This document shows, in pieces, positions 20,048 to 32,920 of a DNA stretch of 64,000 nt. The DNA is taken from NCBI GenBank assembly GCA_015039315.1, contig WIDE01000055.1, positions 153,581 to 217,580 on the forward strand, written 5' to 3'. The stretch's first letter is position 1; each line of letters begins with the position of its first letter. The notes below the pieces were generated by a model. That model was not told the origin of the DNA and did not search any database. It saw only the letters and a list, made by a program, of their open reading frames with translations. The position numbers and the translations under genes are program-made. This stretch comes from Clavulina sp. PMI_390. Lineage: Eukaryota; Basidiomycota; Agaricomycetes; Cantharellales; Hydnaceae.

Positions 20048-21855
20048 TCACATATACTTCAAAACGGCCACCTCAATATAACCAATATCAGGGGATCTGT
20101 AACAAAGATCTGTTCGTGTCAGCCAAATGCCAGAGCGGACACACACGCTGCCTTCGCCAGTCGCAGGTGCTGCGTCCAGCCCGGAATATTCCAAGGCTGT
20201 CCGCCCATCGGATGATCTCTTTCTCATGAGACAAAATGTAACGACGGGAATCCTTTCCAGGGGCACATAGGGGGGGTTAGAGTCGCCGATATAGGGATTC
20301 TGGGGAATATTTTCACTTCCCGGGCCATAAGTTCGTGGGTTTATGCTGTCGGCTAGGGGAGGATACAGATTGGTTGAAAATATGTGTCCAAATCTCCACC
20401 CATGGATCATTTTGGGGGAGCCTTCAAAGCAGTCTTCGCAGACCCAGGTGTGGTGGTGAAGCAAAGTGGGGATTCCATTAGGAGAAATGGATAGGTAGAT
20501 GACGGTGAGCTCATTACTACCAAATCCCATAGCTTTCAGGAGTAAGATAGTCTGGCCATTTGAAGTCAGGAATGGGTGCTCCTCGCTCCATATGTAGAAC
20601 TTGGAGGAACTATCCCTTGGGGAAGGCTGACAAGTAACCTCGATTGTGGGTGGATTGCTAAGTGGGATAGGACTTTCGGCGGAAATTTCTTGCGTAGCAG
20701 AGGATGCTGGAACGAAAGCGATTCTGATCCCATGTTCCACAAAGAATGAGACGATATGGTAAAGATCCCCAGATGGGCTCAGCCAAGAGCCGGGGCTACG
20801 CATGTTTTTGTGTAGCGGTGAAGGAATATAGAGATAGGTGCGGAGGGTATCTTGTCTCCAGTTCCAGACGGACGCGAAAGGAGAAGGTACAGGCCAAGGG
20901 TAGGGCCCAACCGGGTCCCACCATGCCGAAGATTCTTGCTTGACCAGCACAGAGTCTCCCGAAAGAACAACATTGTGGTCTGGAACGTTAGAGATGGGTA
21001 TGTCACGCTCGGCGACGATGGATACTGATGGGGAGTCACCCTCAGCACAGTTAAGTCGGAGGATGGCGGCATGGACTCTAAATACAAGGCAGGTAAGATA
21101 TAGGCTAACCTTCCGACGAAGCAAGCGTCACTGACCGCAAGTCTTCTGCATCGGCAGTTGAACCGAATCTATTGTGATCCTGGACCACCAGGATATGAAA
21201 CGCTTTGTTGACAGTGGAGTATTCATAGGAATCGATCCTCAACCACGACATGCCATGATCTCTGATGCCTTCAAGAGAACAAAATGCAGCGGGCTGAACA
21301 TCACCGCCGGAAGATGCGTGAAGAATGTCCCAACAACATATAATTTCGCCTACCGCTATGATCCAGCGGCCTCCAGGTAAGATATGCACGTCAGACATAG
21401 AATTTATGATGCGTCTACCCTCCTCCACGTCCCCAAAAAGATCATCCTCTGGAGGAGCGAGACGAAATATTAACTGCTCCGAAGCAGATGGTGACTTTTT
21501 GGCTTTTTTGAGCTGCTTTGCATATCTTTGGGAGCGACTAGCGAGTGTAATGAGGGCAGGAACCGACATGGTTGTAAGGGGGAAAGCAGATTCGGGAATT
21601 AGTTCATCAAACAACATCTGGCGCAGTAACGCGAGCCATAGTCCTTTGCTTCTCATGATAATGGATTGAAGCTTATGATTCGTCTATAGACACAACGGGG
21701 AGGATATCAAGACCTTTTGAAGCTGTGGTCCCAACCTCCATAGTGTATTTGGTACTCACCCAAGATAGACGTACAGCCGACGAGACATCTAGCTTTTCAG
21801 CGATAGACAGAATGACCTCAATGGGAAGTTCGATGAAACCTAGTTTTCTTCTCAT
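20048..21855 (-). CDS. F-box protein with propeller-like body (family P, member 2)
   Basis: Three exons, complement of 21760..21855, 21136..21683 and 20048..21077, give 557 aa. It is a close paralogue of member 1, with a first exon of the same length (96 nt) and introns at the same places and phases. F-box exon: MRRKLGFIELPIEVILSIAE then KLDVSSAVRLSW. Propeller landmarks: ILPGGRWIIAVGEIICCWDI, FASVWNWRQDTLRTYLYI, GSWLSPSGDLYHIVSFFVEH and HPFLTSNGQTILLLKA. The C-terminus ends in EVAVLKYM, like the EAVMLKYS end of member 1. It lies head-to-tail with member 1, so the pair arose by tandem duplication. Confidence 0.82.
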
Positions 21856-22020
21856 CCTCGTGCCTTATGTGTACCTTGTGAGCGGCAGCAGGGCGATGGT
21901 GGTCAACCTTGACTCGGAGCAAAGTGTCCGTCAACAATTAACATCCCATGAGGCAAACAAAATAATATATTCCGAGATACGACTAACTGTTCCACGGGCA
22001 GGGGGTATTCTATTATTACA

Positions 22021-23632
22021 CTAATTATTCAAACGGGTGAAAGTCATCACCATCTCTAGCCAAAGCACCTGGAACTCCTCGCGACTGGCGAAGTGGACAA
22101 CCGTCGGAGACCATGACGGACTATGATAGCCATGGTCACTAATGTGGCCCATACCATGCGCAATCCAGCCGGCTTCGGGCGCCATTGTCTCCGGCGTTGT
22201 CATGATGCGTGCAGGGTGACTGCGCGAAATATGTGGATCCAAATGGATCGGCCATGGAGCCACGAACGGACGAGGGGATTTTTGGGGAAGCATCACATAG
22301 GGATTATTTGAAAGCCCTTCATCTGGCCCGTCCCCATACTCGGTGATGATCTGATTCCGCCTTCTCATGTCCGCCGAACAGACTTCATCACGAGGGATGT
22401 CGAGAAAGACAACGACGGACCTCTGCCCACGAGGGACATTCATGTCTCCAGACAGCTTTGTTACCTCCATAATCTGGCGGCCAGGTATGAGGTCTGATGC
22501 AAGAATCTCTCCACATTTGAGCCTTGGCTCTTCCGTTCCCATTCGCGAGAATGGACCAAAGTGCATATCGGGGTCATCCGCGGAGAGATGGCAGTCCCAG
22601 GGCCATGATATACCCGTTTCATCAATGCTTGAAGATTCCGGGGACCTTTGCCATCGAAAGTCCTGCTCTGTTAGAGTGCGGAACGTGACCGCGAGGATTT
22701 CAGACCCATGGGCTCCATATGGTGCCGTGTAAATACCTGCGTCAATCGGATTACGCGGGCTACGCGACCACATTGGAGAGGAAGGGGAGAGAATTGGGAG
22801 GTATGGAATAGGAGCGTGTGGCCCTTCATATGCTCGAGTCATCATTGCGGAACACAGCAAATTGCCACGTTCGTCAAGGCTAGCACCGCGAAGAGAAGGT
22901 AACAAGGATGGAGAAGGGTATAGGCGTACAGGAATATCTTTTCGGCGCAGTCTATCTGGCTCCCATTCATTCCAGAATCGAGCCTCGGGAGGGTATAGCA
23001 TAACGTTTTGGGGCAAGCGCTTGCTCCATGGGTAGGGTGATTCGGCCTGCCCTTCGAGAAAGGCATTGTGGAGGGTAATCATAGGAGAGCGAGCGCTACC
23101 GTGGTCACCCAACACGAGGTGGCTGCCCCAGTGAAACAGCATCAATGACGTACCAGGTAGAACTTCAAGCTCCGCAGTTTCAGTAATACTCTGAATGACA
23201 TCGAGCCACGAGAAGACGATTAAGCCGGCTCGCGTGTTTACTTGCATGGGGGCTGAAACGTAATCGGAATGGGGCATCCACCACCCTAGATAAGGCACCC
23301 ATCTCCGAAGGCCATGGTAGAGCTGCATGCATGATGCAGCATCCCAAGTGGCGAGGATAGCTTCGATATTTCGACTATCGGCGACACTGAAATTGTCACC
23401 AGGGCATATTAGAAGGATCTGAGCGCAGTGTTTAACCCAGAGGATGTCGTCAAGCGCGATACTCCGTAGGCGCTGACATGTGACTGTGACGACGAGCAAA
23501 TCTGATGGAGCGAGGTGGTTGAGAATCTCCAGCAGGAGCTCGTCTGGATATTCTAGTAGCTTGCAATCAGACTAAAGTCGCCGTCAGAATACAGAAAAAA
23601 TAACTATCGAGTCTGCAGGTCCGGCGCACCAT
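22021..23632 (-). CDS. F-box protein, FBXO31-like
   Basis: The body is a single long frame, complement of 22021..23552. The F-box is at its start (YPDELLLEILNHLAPSDLLV, then VTCQRLRSIALDDILWVKHC). I extend it by a 28-nt first exon (complement 23605..23632, MVRRTCRLD); this junction keeps frame and gives 519 aa, but its donor (GTTATT) is weak. Later landmarks are GIYTAPYGAHGSEILAVTF and KLSGDMNVPRGQRSVVVFLD. These match the YGxHGxE and GDxNVPRGxxxF signatures of the FBXO31 substrate-binding domain. FBXO31 is an SCF adaptor in animals; in fungi this architecture is widespread in F-box expansions. Confidence is high for the family and moderate for the N-terminus. Confidence 0.82.
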
Positions 23633-24714
23633 TGAGGAGATGGAAGAACAAGTTCGGTGAGTTGATTCTTATCTTTACCCTAATTAGTCAACCAGCATCA
23701 CACTTGTGCCATGGCTTGAAGTTTCAGATGACAACTCGGTCCGGTCTTATCAATCTTTTTCCAACACTAGGTGGAGATTTATAGTGGATCCCAGAATAGT
23801 TTCATCATGATCACCATCTTACTCTTAGTCACCTCCGAGGCTCTCTGACACGCGTCTCGAGTCATCTAAGCATCTCGCTTCCTTTATATCACTCAACATA
23901 ACGCATACATTCATATATGGCGAATCCCCTGCTGTGCATCACGGCGATTTCTAGCCACCGAGGGAATCTAGCTCCCCAAATGGCCTACCTTTTCGCAAGC
24001 ACTCCTCATCGATGAGGTGAGCCTTCTGTTCAATATTCTCATAATTTGATAAAACTCTCCACGCGTCTGCCCGACATCTCCTTATACCTCTGTTTTCACT
24101 CTAGCGTCATTCCTCTTGTGCTTGTCGTTCGCTGGTCGTTCATTGACTTGGCCCCCACCTCTTTCCTTCCAACTTGATGGAACCGAAGGCGACAGCATTA
24201 TTCCATCAACTTCAGCGGGCGCTAGCTTCACACCAAGGTGAACGAGTCTGTCAATAGACAAATCTTTAGCTTTACGTCTCCATATTGTCCAAGCACTGGC
24301 GCCCAAAACCATTCTGGGTGCTCGCTCGGCCATGGTCGAATTTTCTCCGTGTCTCGGAGTTGCTTGGCCGCTGACTACCCCATGGCTTTGCTGAGCACTC
24401 AAAACCACCTCCACACCATCCATCTTACCCTATCCTCCATGTGGTGAGATTTTCAAAATTCATCGCCCTGAGTCCCAGGCTGACCTAAATGGCTGCCCGC
24501 ACAGTCTTTAAGGTCCACTTCAGATGCCAGAGAGGGGATATTTTTAGAGAAGATAGTAATGTTGGATGGAATCAACCTGATAGGCCCCGCATGAGGCTTC
24601 CCGAAGGTGACCGAGGGATGAGTGGCTCAGCCGGTTGACGTGACGACCCCCACAAGCTCTCGTGTTCAGATGCCTCGAGTTCAGCCTGTTGAAGCAAGTT
24701 GACGACTGCTTGGT
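23633..24714. other. Intergenic before the regulator array
   Basis: Promoters of the FBXO31-like gene (minus) and regulator B (plus). A 113-codon minus-strand open frame at 24082-24423 has basic and Ser-rich composition and no recognisable motif. I do not call it a gene. No repeat seen. Confidence 0.45.
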
Positions 24715-26831
24715 ATGCAAAACGTGGTTAGCATACCTCTCGCCAGAGGGACTGCTTGCCTCCGCTGTCGCAAGCTCAAAGCAGTGAGTCAATCGCATCA
24801 TAGCCTAGACGTGTCTCACTAAAAATCTCATTCGCGCTGCCGTATTTTCGCTCAATGGAAGAAATGCACCGGGTCAAGACCTCGGTGTGGCCGATGTCAA
24901 CGTCTCAAAATCCAATGTTTCTACACCAGTGAGGCAGCTCAGCAAGTCGCACACGATTCACCCCCAGAAATCCTGCAAGCCCGTGCCTTGGAACTGCAAT
25001 TGGCTATCAATAAAGTCTTACTATCTTCGAAGCACGATCTTTTGTTGATTTCAGCAGGGCTGCGAGAGCGAATTAATCGGATGGGGACATTTTACGGCCA
25101 GCCACAGCCTACCCAGACATCAATCCCCCTATATATATGCTGCGAAGACGGGAAGCTCGACGTGCTTGCCTCGCGGCTCTCAAGTAGCAGAAGAAACCTC
25201 TCAATTGATCCCCAGGTGGGAGATACTTGCGACGCTGAAATAGCAATCGTAGAACACACCTTGGATTCATTCCAATGGACGAAAGGAGAAGAGCTCCCTC
25301 TACCGATGTCTCTCTATCTGTACGTTCATCACTAAGACACAATGCCACCTTCTCAGTTACGACTCTACAGTATAGGGATATTCCTACCGTATCGTTCGCA
25401 CTTCAACTTTTACATCCCTCTTCCTGAATTCCTTCCTCGTCTATCCCTTCCTCTTTCACACCCATCCTCTATCCACCCTTGTCTGCGCAGTGCTCTTCAC
25501 TTAGCATCGTGCAGCATACTAGGAGGGCATTGGGCTGATCTGGAGCTTTATTTTACCGAGCGCACCCGTCATTTCCTAGAGGAAGCTCTCATGTTTGCTA
25601 ACTCTGGGCACATAACCCAATTTCTCTGGGCCAGTGTTCTATTCGCCTCCTACCTCGCACGAGCACAACGTGTGGGAGAGAGCTATGCGATTATCTCCCC
25701 AGCCAGCCAGTTGGTGACAGCTTGCGGTCTCGGATCCACTCACAACCCGGAAGTCGATCGTGGGTATCGGCCAGACCAATTCTTGCTACCTCCACCTGCC
25801 ACTGAGGCCGAGGCTATCGAACGTATTTGGCTGGCCCAATCAGTTTTCATCACTGATCGGTCTTTGAGTGTGTTGGCTGGATGTGCCGGAACCTTTGTTT
25901 GCGATCCAAGGTGGAGGCCTGTTATGGATGAGCCTGAAATCACGTACCCTTGGTTTAAGGTCCGTTTTTCAACTTGTCTTCCTCGCTCGCTGGTTCATAT
26001 GGCATCGGGATTTACAGTCGCTCATTATAAGTGAAGAAAGCTTGTCAAAGATGTGGCAGTCGGAGATGCATCGGAACGTCTCAATCACTCATCTCTTTAT
26101 CGAAGTGATTACCGTCTCCCGCTCCGTTCGTGGTGTGTAGCTCCTATTTTTCTTCCGCTTGTGAATTGACAAGAGTATTGACCGCGACACTTTAGAAAAC
26201 CAATCCATTCTAGACGAAACGGAGCTTATGTCCCTCAAGTCGTTCATTCGTTTTCATGACTCCAGAATCCCTCCACTCTCTGGCACACCAAACAATTCAA
26301 ACTCCAATATTCTCCTCTCACATGCGACCTTGTATGGGAGCTCGGCTATTCTCCACAGCCACTTCGCTAGAAAAAATGCCAAGGCAAGACGCGAAATGCT
26401 GCGGTGTGCACAAAAGCTGGTGGAGATATGCAAGCAGCTTCAAGGGCACAGAGACCTTCGCGTTATCCAGTCGTCTCTCGTACCAATGGTCAGTTCTAGT
26501 TTGCTCCTACCAGGCTGGCATCCTCTAACAGAAACTGACACACCCCAAGTTCCATATGATGAATGCCATTCGAATCCTCGCTCACGAACTACGAAGATCT
26601 GCTGTGCAAGAGAACGCAGCTCTTTCAACCGAATACTGCCATTCTATTGAAGTCCTTCTTGACTTTCTTGGCGGCATGACAACATTGTATCCAGCTTGGA
26701 GTGAGTGAACACACCCCCGTATGTACCTGGCACCAGTCGCCTTGGTGTTTATTTCATACTCCCTTCTAGAGCACTCTCCGGAGCTGATCAAAGACACTCT
26801 GGCTGCAGCAATTAGATCATTGACGAATTGA
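24715..26831 (+). CDS. Zn2Cys6 transcription factor, copy B (array member 1)
   Basis: Seven exons: 24715..24783, 24862..25319, 25371..25959, 26018..26132, 26196..26488, 26550..26700, 26770..26831; 578 aa exactly in frame. The zinc cluster is split by intron 1: TACLRCRKLKA on exon 1 and KCTGSRPRCGRCQRLKIQC on exon 2, spacing 2-6-6-2-6. After it comes a helical linker, LQLAINKVLLSSKHDLLLIS, probably the dimerisation coiled coil. The regulatory domain has FLPYRSHFNFYIPLPEFL, SIHPCLRSALHLASCSILGG, LWASVLFASYLARAQRV and the C-terminal YCHSIEVLLDFLGGMTTLYP. It is presumed to be a nuclear, DNA-binding regulator; the targets are unknown. No enzyme gene lies adjacent. Exon lengths match copies C-E closely. 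Confidence 0.88.
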
Positions 26832-27460
26832 CGAATGCCTCGTATTCTTGTTTACACTTCATCTAATCAAAGGCCTGGCTTTTGGTATGCTGCGCTGCCA
26901 CAAGGTCGATAAACACGATAGCTAATTGGCAACAAGGCGTTTACAACGATATGTTGCACGGTGGAAACTCTGCCTTACCTTGTTTCCCTTCTTGCAATCT
27001 CGGCCGCCTCTGAATGATCGCGACCCAGCTAGTCATGGATCTATGGCGAAGAGAGCATATACAAGCGCCCGTGTTCATCACCGCGTTAGCTTCCACGTAG
27101 AGGTTACAATGCCCGCAGCGTCTCGGGGAGATTGGGGGGGCAGTAATTGTTAGTGGAGATTTAGATTAACGAGCCAACACCCGACATACGGTGGTGGGAC
27201 TACTTCTCCGAATGAATGACCATGGTGATTTCAACCCGGGCTACGCATGTTCCTCGACAATTTCCGGGGAACAGGGTATTTAAATGACGTGGAAGAGGCA
27301 ATAAACGTCTCATGCCGAGACGGCTTCGTGGGGAGCTCTCCAGAGATGATTGACGCTAGGCTGGGGTAGATCGACCGGTTGGCCGGTTGGCTTGGCGACC
27401 CCTTACACTTTGACCGAGTCAAGTACCTTCGCTTCTGCCTCAACAAGCAGGTAAGGTCCT
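26832..27460. other. Intergenic between copies B and C
   Basis: 3' flank of B and promoter of C. It contains a CCCGGG site near 27235 and a TATTTAAAT AT-rich element near 27278 that could serve as a TATA-like element for copy C. No gene or relic recognised. Confidence 0.4.
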
Positions 27461-29592
27461 ATGCAGAGAGAAGGAGGCATCATAACTCTTGCACGAGGGG
27501 CTGCTTGTGTCCCCTGTCGCAAGCTCAAAACGGTGAGTGTCTTCGTGCACCTCACCCATTTTTCCATTTCCCACGTTCGCTTCTCTTCTCACGATGTTGG
27601 ATTTTTGTACCATCTCAAGAAATGCAGTGGATCAAGACCGAGCTGCGAACGATGTCGACGTTTTGAAAGGCAATGTGTTTACGCTGGTGGTGCAGCTAAA
27701 CAACCACTTCGCAATGCTTCACCCAAGGTTCTACAGGCTCGCGCCATGGAACTCCAACTAACCATAAGCAAGATGCTACTATCCTCGAAGCACAATCTGT
27801 CTATGATTTCGGCGGGACTTCGGGATCGAATCGACCGCTTAGGAACATCCCATGGACAATCGCCTCCTCCTCATTCCTCGATCCCTATATACATATGTTC
27901 CGAAGAGTGCAAGCTCGATGCCCTTGCCTCAAGACCTCGGAGCAGCAAGAGCTCTGCTGTAGGATTTCCGCGAGAGGGCGATACATATGAAACTGAGAGG
28001 CCAATTGTGGAACGCACTTTGGGCTCGTTTGATTGGGTGAAAGGAGAAGAGCTTCCTCTGCCGATGTCGCTTTACCTGTACGTCCGTGACTGTTCGGAAA
28101 TGGCCACTATCTGAGCCTCAACTCCACAGCATCGGGATATTCCTGCCATATCGCTCGCACTTCAACTTCTGCATCCCTCTTCCTGATTTCCTCAATCGAC
28201 TCTCCATCCCGGCTTCACATCCCTCCTCCATCCATCCTTGCTTACGCCATGCTTGCCATCTCGCAGCATGTAACATCCTTGGAGGGCGTTGGGCTGATAT
28301 AGAACCTCACTTCGCCAACCTTACTCGCCATTTCCTTAACAAAGCCCTCATGCTTGCGAATCCCGAGCATATCACCCATTTCCTGTGGGCTAGCACCTTG
28401 TTTGCCTGCTACCTTGCAAGAGCACGGCGAGTCGAAGAGAGCTTTGCGGTCATCACTCCGGCCAGCCATCTAGCGATGGCTTGTGGCCTCCTGTGCACCC
28501 ATAATCCGGAATCCGAAAGTGGTTACGCGCCAAACCAGTTTCTATTACCTCCTCCAGTGACTGAGGTTGAAGCACTCAACCGGATTTGGCTAGCGCACTC
28601 GGTGTTCATCACTGATCAATCATTGGGTGTTCTAACTGGATGTCCCGGGACATTTGTGTGCGACGAACGGTGGCGACCATCCTTTGAGAAGGAGGAAATG
28701 GTTTATTCTTGGTTCAAGGTTGGTTTTTCGATCTTTTTCGCCAATTGACAACTAACATAGTGGTATATGCAGATGAAAATAGCAAGAGACGAGGAACTGT
28801 CAAAGGTTTGGCAGTCGGACATACATCGAAACGTCTCCATGGCGCATCTTTTCCGGCGAGTGACCGCCGCTGCAGCCTGCATATCCAGTCCGTATCTCGC
28901 TATTCCACTCTCAATGGTTGATCAATCCATAATTCTGTTTCGCCCTATAGAAAATCAGGTTGTTGATGACGAAACGGACCCGGTCTCCCTCAAGTCCTTC
29001 ATTCACTTTCACGATTCTCGAATTCCTCGGCTTTCTGAAGGGATTGGTAATTCGAACCCCCACGTCCTCTTTGCCCACGCAACACTCTATGGCAGTTCAG
29101 TGGTTCTACATAGTCTTCATGCCGGAGAAAGCGCCCAAGCGAGAGCCGAGATGCTACGATGTTCACGAGCATTGAGAGAGATATGCAAAGAGTTGCAGGG
29201 GCACAGAGATGCACGCAGTGTACAGTCATCCCTTGTACCGATGGTTCGTTCCAATAGTCTTCTTCGGAGTTCGTGCGATATGGTAGGGGCTAACAGTGCG
29301 TTAGGTCCACATGATGAATGCAATCCGCATCTTCGCTCACGAGTTACGGCGGCCTGATGTTCAAGAAAATGCGACTCTTTCCGCCGAATATTGTCATTCT
29401 ATTGAAGTTCTTCTTGATTTCCTAAGCGATATGACGGTATTATATCCAGCATGGAGTGAGTAACTATTTACTTGACCAAGTCGCCGAAAGTAAGATCCTT
29501 GGTAATCGACGTGTCACTCTGAATTTCTAGGGGACTCTCCGGTGCTTGTGAAAGACGTTCTCACGACGGCCATGGAATCGCTCAAGACCTAG
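27461..29592 (+). CDS. Zn2Cys6 transcription factor, copy C (array member 2)
   Basis: Seven exons: 27461..27532, 27620..28077, 28130..28718, 28773..28887, 28951..29243, 29305..29455, 29531..29592; 579 aa. Zinc cluster: AACVPCRKLKT then KCSGSRPSCERCRRFERQC. The linker is LQLTISKMLLSSKHNLSMIS, followed by FLPYRSHFNFCIPLPDFL, SIHPCLRHACHLAACNILGG and YCHSIEVLLDFLSDMTVLYP. Introns 1 and 4 contain no in-frame stop, so retention would still give an open frame; both have proper GT..AG ends and the spliced forms align with the other copies. Exons 2 to 7 have the same lengths as in B. DNA-binding regulator with unknown targets. Confidence 0.88.
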
Positions 29593-30344
29593 TCGACGCG
29601 GTCCAGTCTCATCTGCCCTTGGCACCCAAGCTCTGAACATTATATTGTTATCTATGTGTCTCTCGTGACTTTAGGATCTATTTTAATACACGCTGGTCAA
29701 TGGAGTCCGATAGCGCACGAGCCTCCTACCTGAGCGCATGAGGAATTGGCCAATCCTGTGATGCGAGTGACCACAACTAGCCTCGTTTCAGACCCTCGTA
29801 CCCTGAGAATCATGGCGCGTCAAGCTGGGCAACCCAAGGCGAAACCTTGTCCAGCCACCCCGTCTCAATCTGGTCGGCCTCAATACATCGCGGAGGGTTC
29901 CGAATTTAGGCATAGACCAAACGCGAGCCAAAGCTGGGAAGGTGCGTATATTTAGCTTATTCAGATGAGTTCCTGCTCAGCTTCGTCTGGATAGAAATCT
30001 TCACTCTTTCCCTACGACCGGCAACACGTTCCCCGCGGCGTTATTGGAGCAGACCGTGACAGTTTTGGCAGCTATGGCCCTGATTACCTCCAGAGGCATC
30101 GTTACCCGATCCGGTGAGTAAGCGAAGATCCTATTCCGAAAGGATCGGGAAACAAAATGTGGCGCTCTCGCCAATCGCGGCTCATGTGATAACAACGTTG
30201 GAGGCGACGGACGAGCGCCACGGCTTGAGGGCCCAAACTGCCCGGTCGGCCTCACGACCTCCATATCATTTCGCATGAGTCAAATATCCCTCTTAGACTT
30301 TACCAAGGTTCTGTGTCGATCCATATTTCTACAGTATACGAAGG
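29593..30344. other. Intergenic between copies C and D
   Basis: 3' flank of C and promoter of D. Small open frames at 29746-29955 (plus) and 30001-30276 (minus) have no recognisable motif and no similarity I can see to the flanking genes. Not called as genes. Confidence 0.45.
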
Positions 30345-32418
30345 ATGACTGGTAGGGTCCTCGCAAGAGGGACAGCATGCCTTCGTTGTCACAAGCTCAA
30401 ATCAGTGCGTTTGAGAATCCCCTTATGATTAACTTGTCTATTTGATTCTTAACTTGGTATTAACGCTGGCAAGAGATGCTCTGGTTCGAAACCGGCATGC
30501 TTTCGATGCCACCGTCTGCAGCAACAATGTGTTTACCCCAGCGAGCGACGTGGGTTCCTCCCAATGGAGATTCGTGTTACCGCTTCGTTAGAAGCGGAGT
30601 CAAAAGCGAATCAGGCACTGCTGTCCGCAAAGCACAATCTTTCCATAATGTCGGCAAGACTTCGACGGCAGATCAAAGAACTAGGAGCATCTCATAAGCA
30701 ACCACTTCACAGCTCGTTGCCAATATACATGTGCTGGAAAGAGGGGAATCTCGCTCCAACCACTTCGCGCCCTCTGACTGGCGAGACATCTATCGAAGAA
30801 TTTCCGCGACAGGAACATACGTATAGTACCGAGAGACTAACCGCGGAACACACCTTGGATTCATTCCAATGGGCAAGAGGGGAGGAGCTCCCATCAACAA
30901 TGTCACTCTACCTGTACGTCTGGTTATTTTTGCATCACCCCCACGATTTAATTGTTGAGCTTGTAGTATTGGAATATTCTTACCATACCGCCTACATTTC
31001 AACTTTTTCATTCCACTTCCCAACTTTGTCGATCATCTATCCCTACCGCCTTCAGACTCGACATCAGTCCACTCTTGCTTGCGTGATGCATGCCATCTCG
31101 CGGCATCCAACATTCTTGGGGGGCGATGGGCTGATCTAGAGCCCTATTTCGCGGAGCGCACACGTCAATATCTCGGAGAGGCTCTCATGCTCGCTAATCG
31201 CGACCGTGTCATGCAATTTCTCTGGGCGAGCGTTATTTTGGCCAGTTATTTTGCTAGAGTGAGGAGGGTTCAAGAAGGCAGTGCGGTCATCTCACCTGCG
31301 AGCCATTTGGCGAGGGCTTGCGGTCTCGGATCCACCCACAACCCCGATTCTGAACGTGGTTATAGTCCAGACCAATTTTTATTTCCTCCCCCTCTGACTG
31401 AGGACGAGGCACTTGAGCGGCTGTGGCTAGCGCAATCAATCTTCATGGCTGATCGATCCTTAAGTTTGCTGAGCGGATGCCCCGTAAACTTTTTCTGCAA
31501 TGGTAGGTGGCGGCCTGCTATGGATCAGGCTGAAATCACCTATCCTTGGTTCAAGGTCTGTTATCTTTCGCGTTCTCTATAGCTAATATCTCACATATGA
31601 TAAACTGTCTCACAGATGTCAATGGTAGATAATGGAACCTTGTCAAATATGTGGCATTCGGAGATCCACCGCAATGTCTCTATTACACAGCTTTTTCTAG
31701 AAGTGACCGCCTTCCTGCTGTCTGTTCACAGTGGGTCAATCTTTTACCGCATTTTGAATACTGAATAATATCTTCACAACCGCTTCAGCAAATCAGTCCT
31801 TAAGCGACGAAGCGGTCACCTCCTCCCTCAAGTCCTTCGTCCGTTTTCATGACATCAGAATCCCTCCTCTTTCTAAAGCGATCAAAGATTCAAACTCCAG
31901 CATACTCTTCTCGCATACAACACTATACGGGGCTTCTCTTATTCTTCATTGTGTGAATGCTAGGAAACATGCTGAGGATCGAGCTGAAATGCTTCGATGC
32001 GCGGAGAAGCTGGTGGAGGTTTGCAAGGAGCTACAGGGTCACGACCAGCTTCGAATATTGCAAGCTTCTCTCTTACCGATGGTTGGTTCAGTTCCACCCT
32101 GTCAAAGTGACGCCTTTGAAAAAGAGTTGTTCTGGTTGTAGGTTCACGCCATGAATGCTACTCGGGTTTTTGCCTATGAGCTGCAGAGATCTGATGTGCA
32201 AAAAAATCCGGCTCTTTCCACTGAATACTGTCGCTCAATTGGGGTTTTGCTCGATTTCCTCACAGATATGACGGCACTATATCCAGCTTGGAGTGAGTGA
32301 TGAAACTCATCCGTCTGCTCGATCACCACAGTGCAACATCTAATCGATCTCTCTAGCGGACTCTCTTACATTGATTGAAGGCAATCTCAATTCCGCTGTG
32401 TATTGCCTCAAGAGCTGA
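30345..32418 (+). CDS. Zn2Cys6 transcription factor, copy D (array member 3)
   Basis: Exon 1 is 30345..30404 and exon 2 30474..30913; exon 3 is 30967..31555 and exon 4 31616..31730 (again 115 nt). Later exons follow the plan of B and C and end at 32416-32418. Zinc cluster: TACLRCHKLKS then RCSGSKPACFRCHRLQQQC. The regulatory domain has FLPYRLHFNFFIPLPNFVDH, CLRDACHLAASNILGGRWAD, FLWASVILASYFARVRRV and CRSIGVLLDFLTDMTALYP. Some positions diverge from the other copies: SPE is replaced by a DSLTL C-terminus and the His of YCHS by Arg. Frame is intact throughout, so it is probably functional but less constrained. Targets unknown. Confidence 0.82.
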
Positions 32419-32800
32419 CAAGGAAATTTTCCGAATGTTTGCCGCTAGAGCGTCGAGTTTCTACCCCTTGTAAACGTTTTCCAAGTACCGCTTGAGAGTA
32501 CATCATGGCGGATCCTGAGCTTGGTGGTAGCCCCAGACTAAGACTGGAATTATCATTACGCGGCGCGAGATACCAGGAAGATATTTGTCAAAAAAAGCAT
32601 GCAATTCATGAAGGGAAACGCCGCTCCATGGCAGATCCCCAGTAGATGATGTGGTCAGCCCGATCCACGACGCGGTCTAAGCCTCCTCTGGCGTCAGAGT
32701 GGCCGGATTACTTAACACATCCCATACCCTTGGGTCAAAGACCCCATCTGGAGCTTGATTAGACTCTCAGCTAATCTGTCACTTCATGTGCTTGCAAAGG
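32419..32800. other. Intergenic after copy D
   Basis: 3' flank of copy D leading to the first array relic. No gene seen. Confidence 0.4.
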
Positions 32801-32920
32801 AGGGCTGGCAGGATTCTCACAATAGGGACTCATCCGCTCGTCCCCTGTCGCTGGAAGCCTCTCCGAGGCTCATCAAAGACACGATCAACACGGCTATAGA
32901 ATTGCTGTCAATCTCATGAG
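32801..32920 (+). pseudogene. Relic of the Zn2Cys6 family: both ends fused, middle lost
   Basis: The left part, with ATTCTCACAATAGGGACT, resembles the first coding exon of copies C and D (GTCCTCGCAAGAGGGAC in D). It continues to CCCTGTCGC, as in the PCR of copy C. It then passes directly into a clear last exon that reads SPRLIKDTINTAIELLSIS-stop, comparable with SPELIKDTLAAAIRSLTN-stop in B. About 2 kb of middle sequence is missing. It cannot encode the family protein. Confidence 0.65.

Noticed and set aside
24082..24423. 113-codon minus-strand open frame as a gene
   Set aside because: No motif, no splice context, composition like random translation of intergenic DNA.
30001..30276. 91-codon minus-strand open frame between regulators C and D
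   Set aside because: No recognisable domain and no similarity to neighbours; it lies in the promoter of copy D.
30480..30495. TGGTTCGAAACC resembling a tRNA T-arm
   Set aside because: It lies inside the zinc-cluster exon of copy D and no cloverleaf surrounds it.
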